Below are positions 31,658-32,141 of a stretch of DNA of 32,141 nucleotides, piece after piece. How positions within the stretch are numbered: position 1 is the stretch's first letter; each line of letters opens with the position of its first letter. A program made the position numbers and the translations under genes. The stretch lies in contig PAAX01000017.1 of NCBI GenBank assembly GCA_002698995.1, forward strand, positions 1 to 32,141, in the 5' to 3' direction. This DNA comes from Ignavibacteriota bacterium (GTDB lineage Bacteria; Bacteroidota; Ignavibacteria; Ignavibacteriales; Melioribacteraceae). The notes under the pieces are model-generated. The model saw only the letters and a program-made list of their open reading frames with translations. It made no database searches and had not been told where the DNA came from.

Positions 31658-31697
31658 GGGCAAAAGAAATCCGGATTCATTTATCATGAATCCGGAT
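31658..31697 (-). terminator. Terminator/attenuator after the precursor gene
   Basis: A perfect 12-bp-arm hairpin, ATCCGGATTCAT (31669-31680) and ATGAATCCGGAT (31686-31697) with a 5-base loop, followed on the minus strand by TTTCTTTTG. It stands 18 bp after the stop of the 47-residue gene and 125 bp before the next start. A strong hairpin here would make the peptide transcript far more abundant than the enzyme transcript, as is usual in RiPP operons. Confidence 0.8.
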
Positions 31698-31715
31698 GAC
31701 AAAAGTTTGATAGGT

Positions 31716-31859
31716 TTAGAAAGTGTAACTAGCTCCAATATAGCCTCTACAATCACCACTTGTACAAGCATAATTACTCTCGTTTTTCCACTTTGCCATC
31801 TCTAATCTTTGCTCTAGTTCTTCGACTTTGAAGTTTTTTAAATCTTCACTTTTGTTCAT
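31716..31859 (-). CDS. 47-residue putative RiPP precursor peptide (operon gene 1)
   Basis: ATG at 31859, TAA at 31716-31718; the frame is only 48 codons. The N-terminal ~27 residues are charged and helical (MNKSEDLKNFKVEELEQRL, EMAKWK), like leader peptides recognised by PqqD-type domains. The C-terminal tail NYACTSGDCRGYIGASYTF is different in character: uncharged apart from D36 and R38, rich in Gly, Ser, Thr and Tyr, with cysteines C32 and C37. There is no double-glycine signal or Sec signal. The gene has about 148 bp of upstream non-coding DNA, a terminator after it, and PqqD/M50 and terpenoid-enzyme genes downstream. Precursor identity and the leader/core border (probably near residues 26-30) are inferred. 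Confidence 0.72.
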   Translation of the reverse strand: MNKSEDLKNFKVEELEQRLEMAKWKNESNYACTSGDCRGYIGASYTF

Positions 31860-32007
31860 AATTATAGTTTTAGGTTAATGCAATAAAATGCCTTTCTATT
31901 TGTAGTATTAAACTTATGAATATTTTTTTAAATTGACACTATCTGGGTTCAGATTATTCAAAATTTTTCTTAAAATGAAATCCACTACAATTATTACAAT
32001 ACTGTTT

Positions 32008-32045
32008 TGTAGCCTTCCTTAAAAATGTAGGATATCGTTAAATTC
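32008..32045. mobile_element. Second IS3-like element end
   Basis: TGTAGCCTTCC at 32008 followed further in by GGATATCGTTAAATTCA matches the left end of the element at 25066 (TGTAGCCTTACC ... GGACATCGCTAAATTCA). The DNA to the right differs from that element, so this is a related but different copy continuing beyond the window. Confidence 0.65.
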
Positions 32046-32141
32046 AGTGACCTCCTTTGTATTTCTAATATTAAATGATTTAGCGATAATAGTTTCGATA
32101 TCCTCCTTCAAAAAGTTTGAACTCTGTCCCGTTGAGGTCAC
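32019..32141 (-). CDS. C-terminal end of an unidentified gene (partial, right edge)
   Basis: An open minus-strand frame of 40 codons enters from the window edge and stops with TAA at 32019-32021. It reads TGQSSNFLKEDIETIIAK and ends EVTEFNDILHF. The stop lies 11 bp inside the IS3-like end, as a transposase C-terminus would, but I do not recognise transposase sequence in the visible part. It may be the tail of a related element's gene or an unrelated gene fused to an element end. Confidence 0.45.
   Translation of the reverse strand: MTSTGQSSNFLKEDIETIIAKSFNIRNTKEVTEFNDILHF

Overview
The window looks like an accessory region of a Bacteroidota chromosome, most likely a member of the Flavobacteriaceae. 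The evidence is AT-rich DNA, TAnnTTTG-type promoter elements, exported carboxypeptidase-regulatory-like proteins, an abundance of DoxX, HxlR and AraC proteins, and several insertion sequences. The genus cannot be told from the sequence. No rRNA, tRNA or CRISPR array was seen.

Layout. (1) 1-3120: an IS21-like end at the left edge, a hypothetical protein that runs into it, and an AbiE-type toxin-antitoxin pair whose toxin gene carries a one-base frameshift. (2) 3362-5204: a hotdog thioesterase, then a divergent HxlR regulator/DoxX pair with a regular operator array, then a broken IS982-family transposase relic. (3) 5309-16401: a long co-directional set of redox and aromatic-catabolism-like enzymes. 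It holds a flavin-dependent LLM oxidoreductase, aldo/keto reductase, DODA-type ring-opening dioxygenase, DsbA/FrnE protein, 2-hydroxyacid dehydrogenase, two alpha/beta hydrolases (one closely resembling meta-cleavage-product hydrolases), a medium-chain reductase, a lipoprotein dienelactone hydrolase, DoxX, and MarR and AraC regulators. (4) 16419-17720: an IS4-family element, then about 800 bp without a convincing gene. (5) 18522-21325: a second HxlR regulator facing three tandem Rossmann-fold NAD(P) proteins across a 13-bp-arm palindrome. Regions 2, 3 and 5 together look like an electrophile/quinone/aromatic detoxification island. Both HxlR proteins have their only cysteine at residue 9, which suits a thiol switch. 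(6) 21761-23516: a visibly GC-richer pair, a metalloprotease-like lipoprotein with internal repeats and a secreted glutaredoxin-like protein. (7) 23937-26338: DUF1801 and GyrI-like genes, a WYL regulator cut by an IS3-family element (IS407 group), and three tandem copies of that element's end.

The most interesting part is 26382-31859 on the minus strand. A 47-residue gene (31716-31859) has the shape of a RiPP precursor: a charged leader and a short Cys/Gly/Tyr-rich tail. A strong terminator hairpin follows it, and then four tightly spaced or overlapping genes: an exported carboxypeptidase-regulatory-like protein; a 651-residue fusion of a class I terpene/prenyl-diphosphate fold (two Asp-rich motifs) with a terpenoid-cyclase/prenyltransferase alpha-toroid; a PqqD-like leader-binding domain fused to an M50 intramembrane protease; and a second exported carboxypeptidase-regulatory-like protein. 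I read this as a candidate, possibly undescribed, RiPP pathway in which a terpenoid enzyme meets a ribosomal peptide. It lies between IS3-type ends (26338 and 32008), so it may be mobile.

Several genes carry apparent one-base shifts at homopolymers (AbiEii, MarR, M50 protease). These could be real mutations, phase variation, or assembly errors; the sequence alone does not decide.
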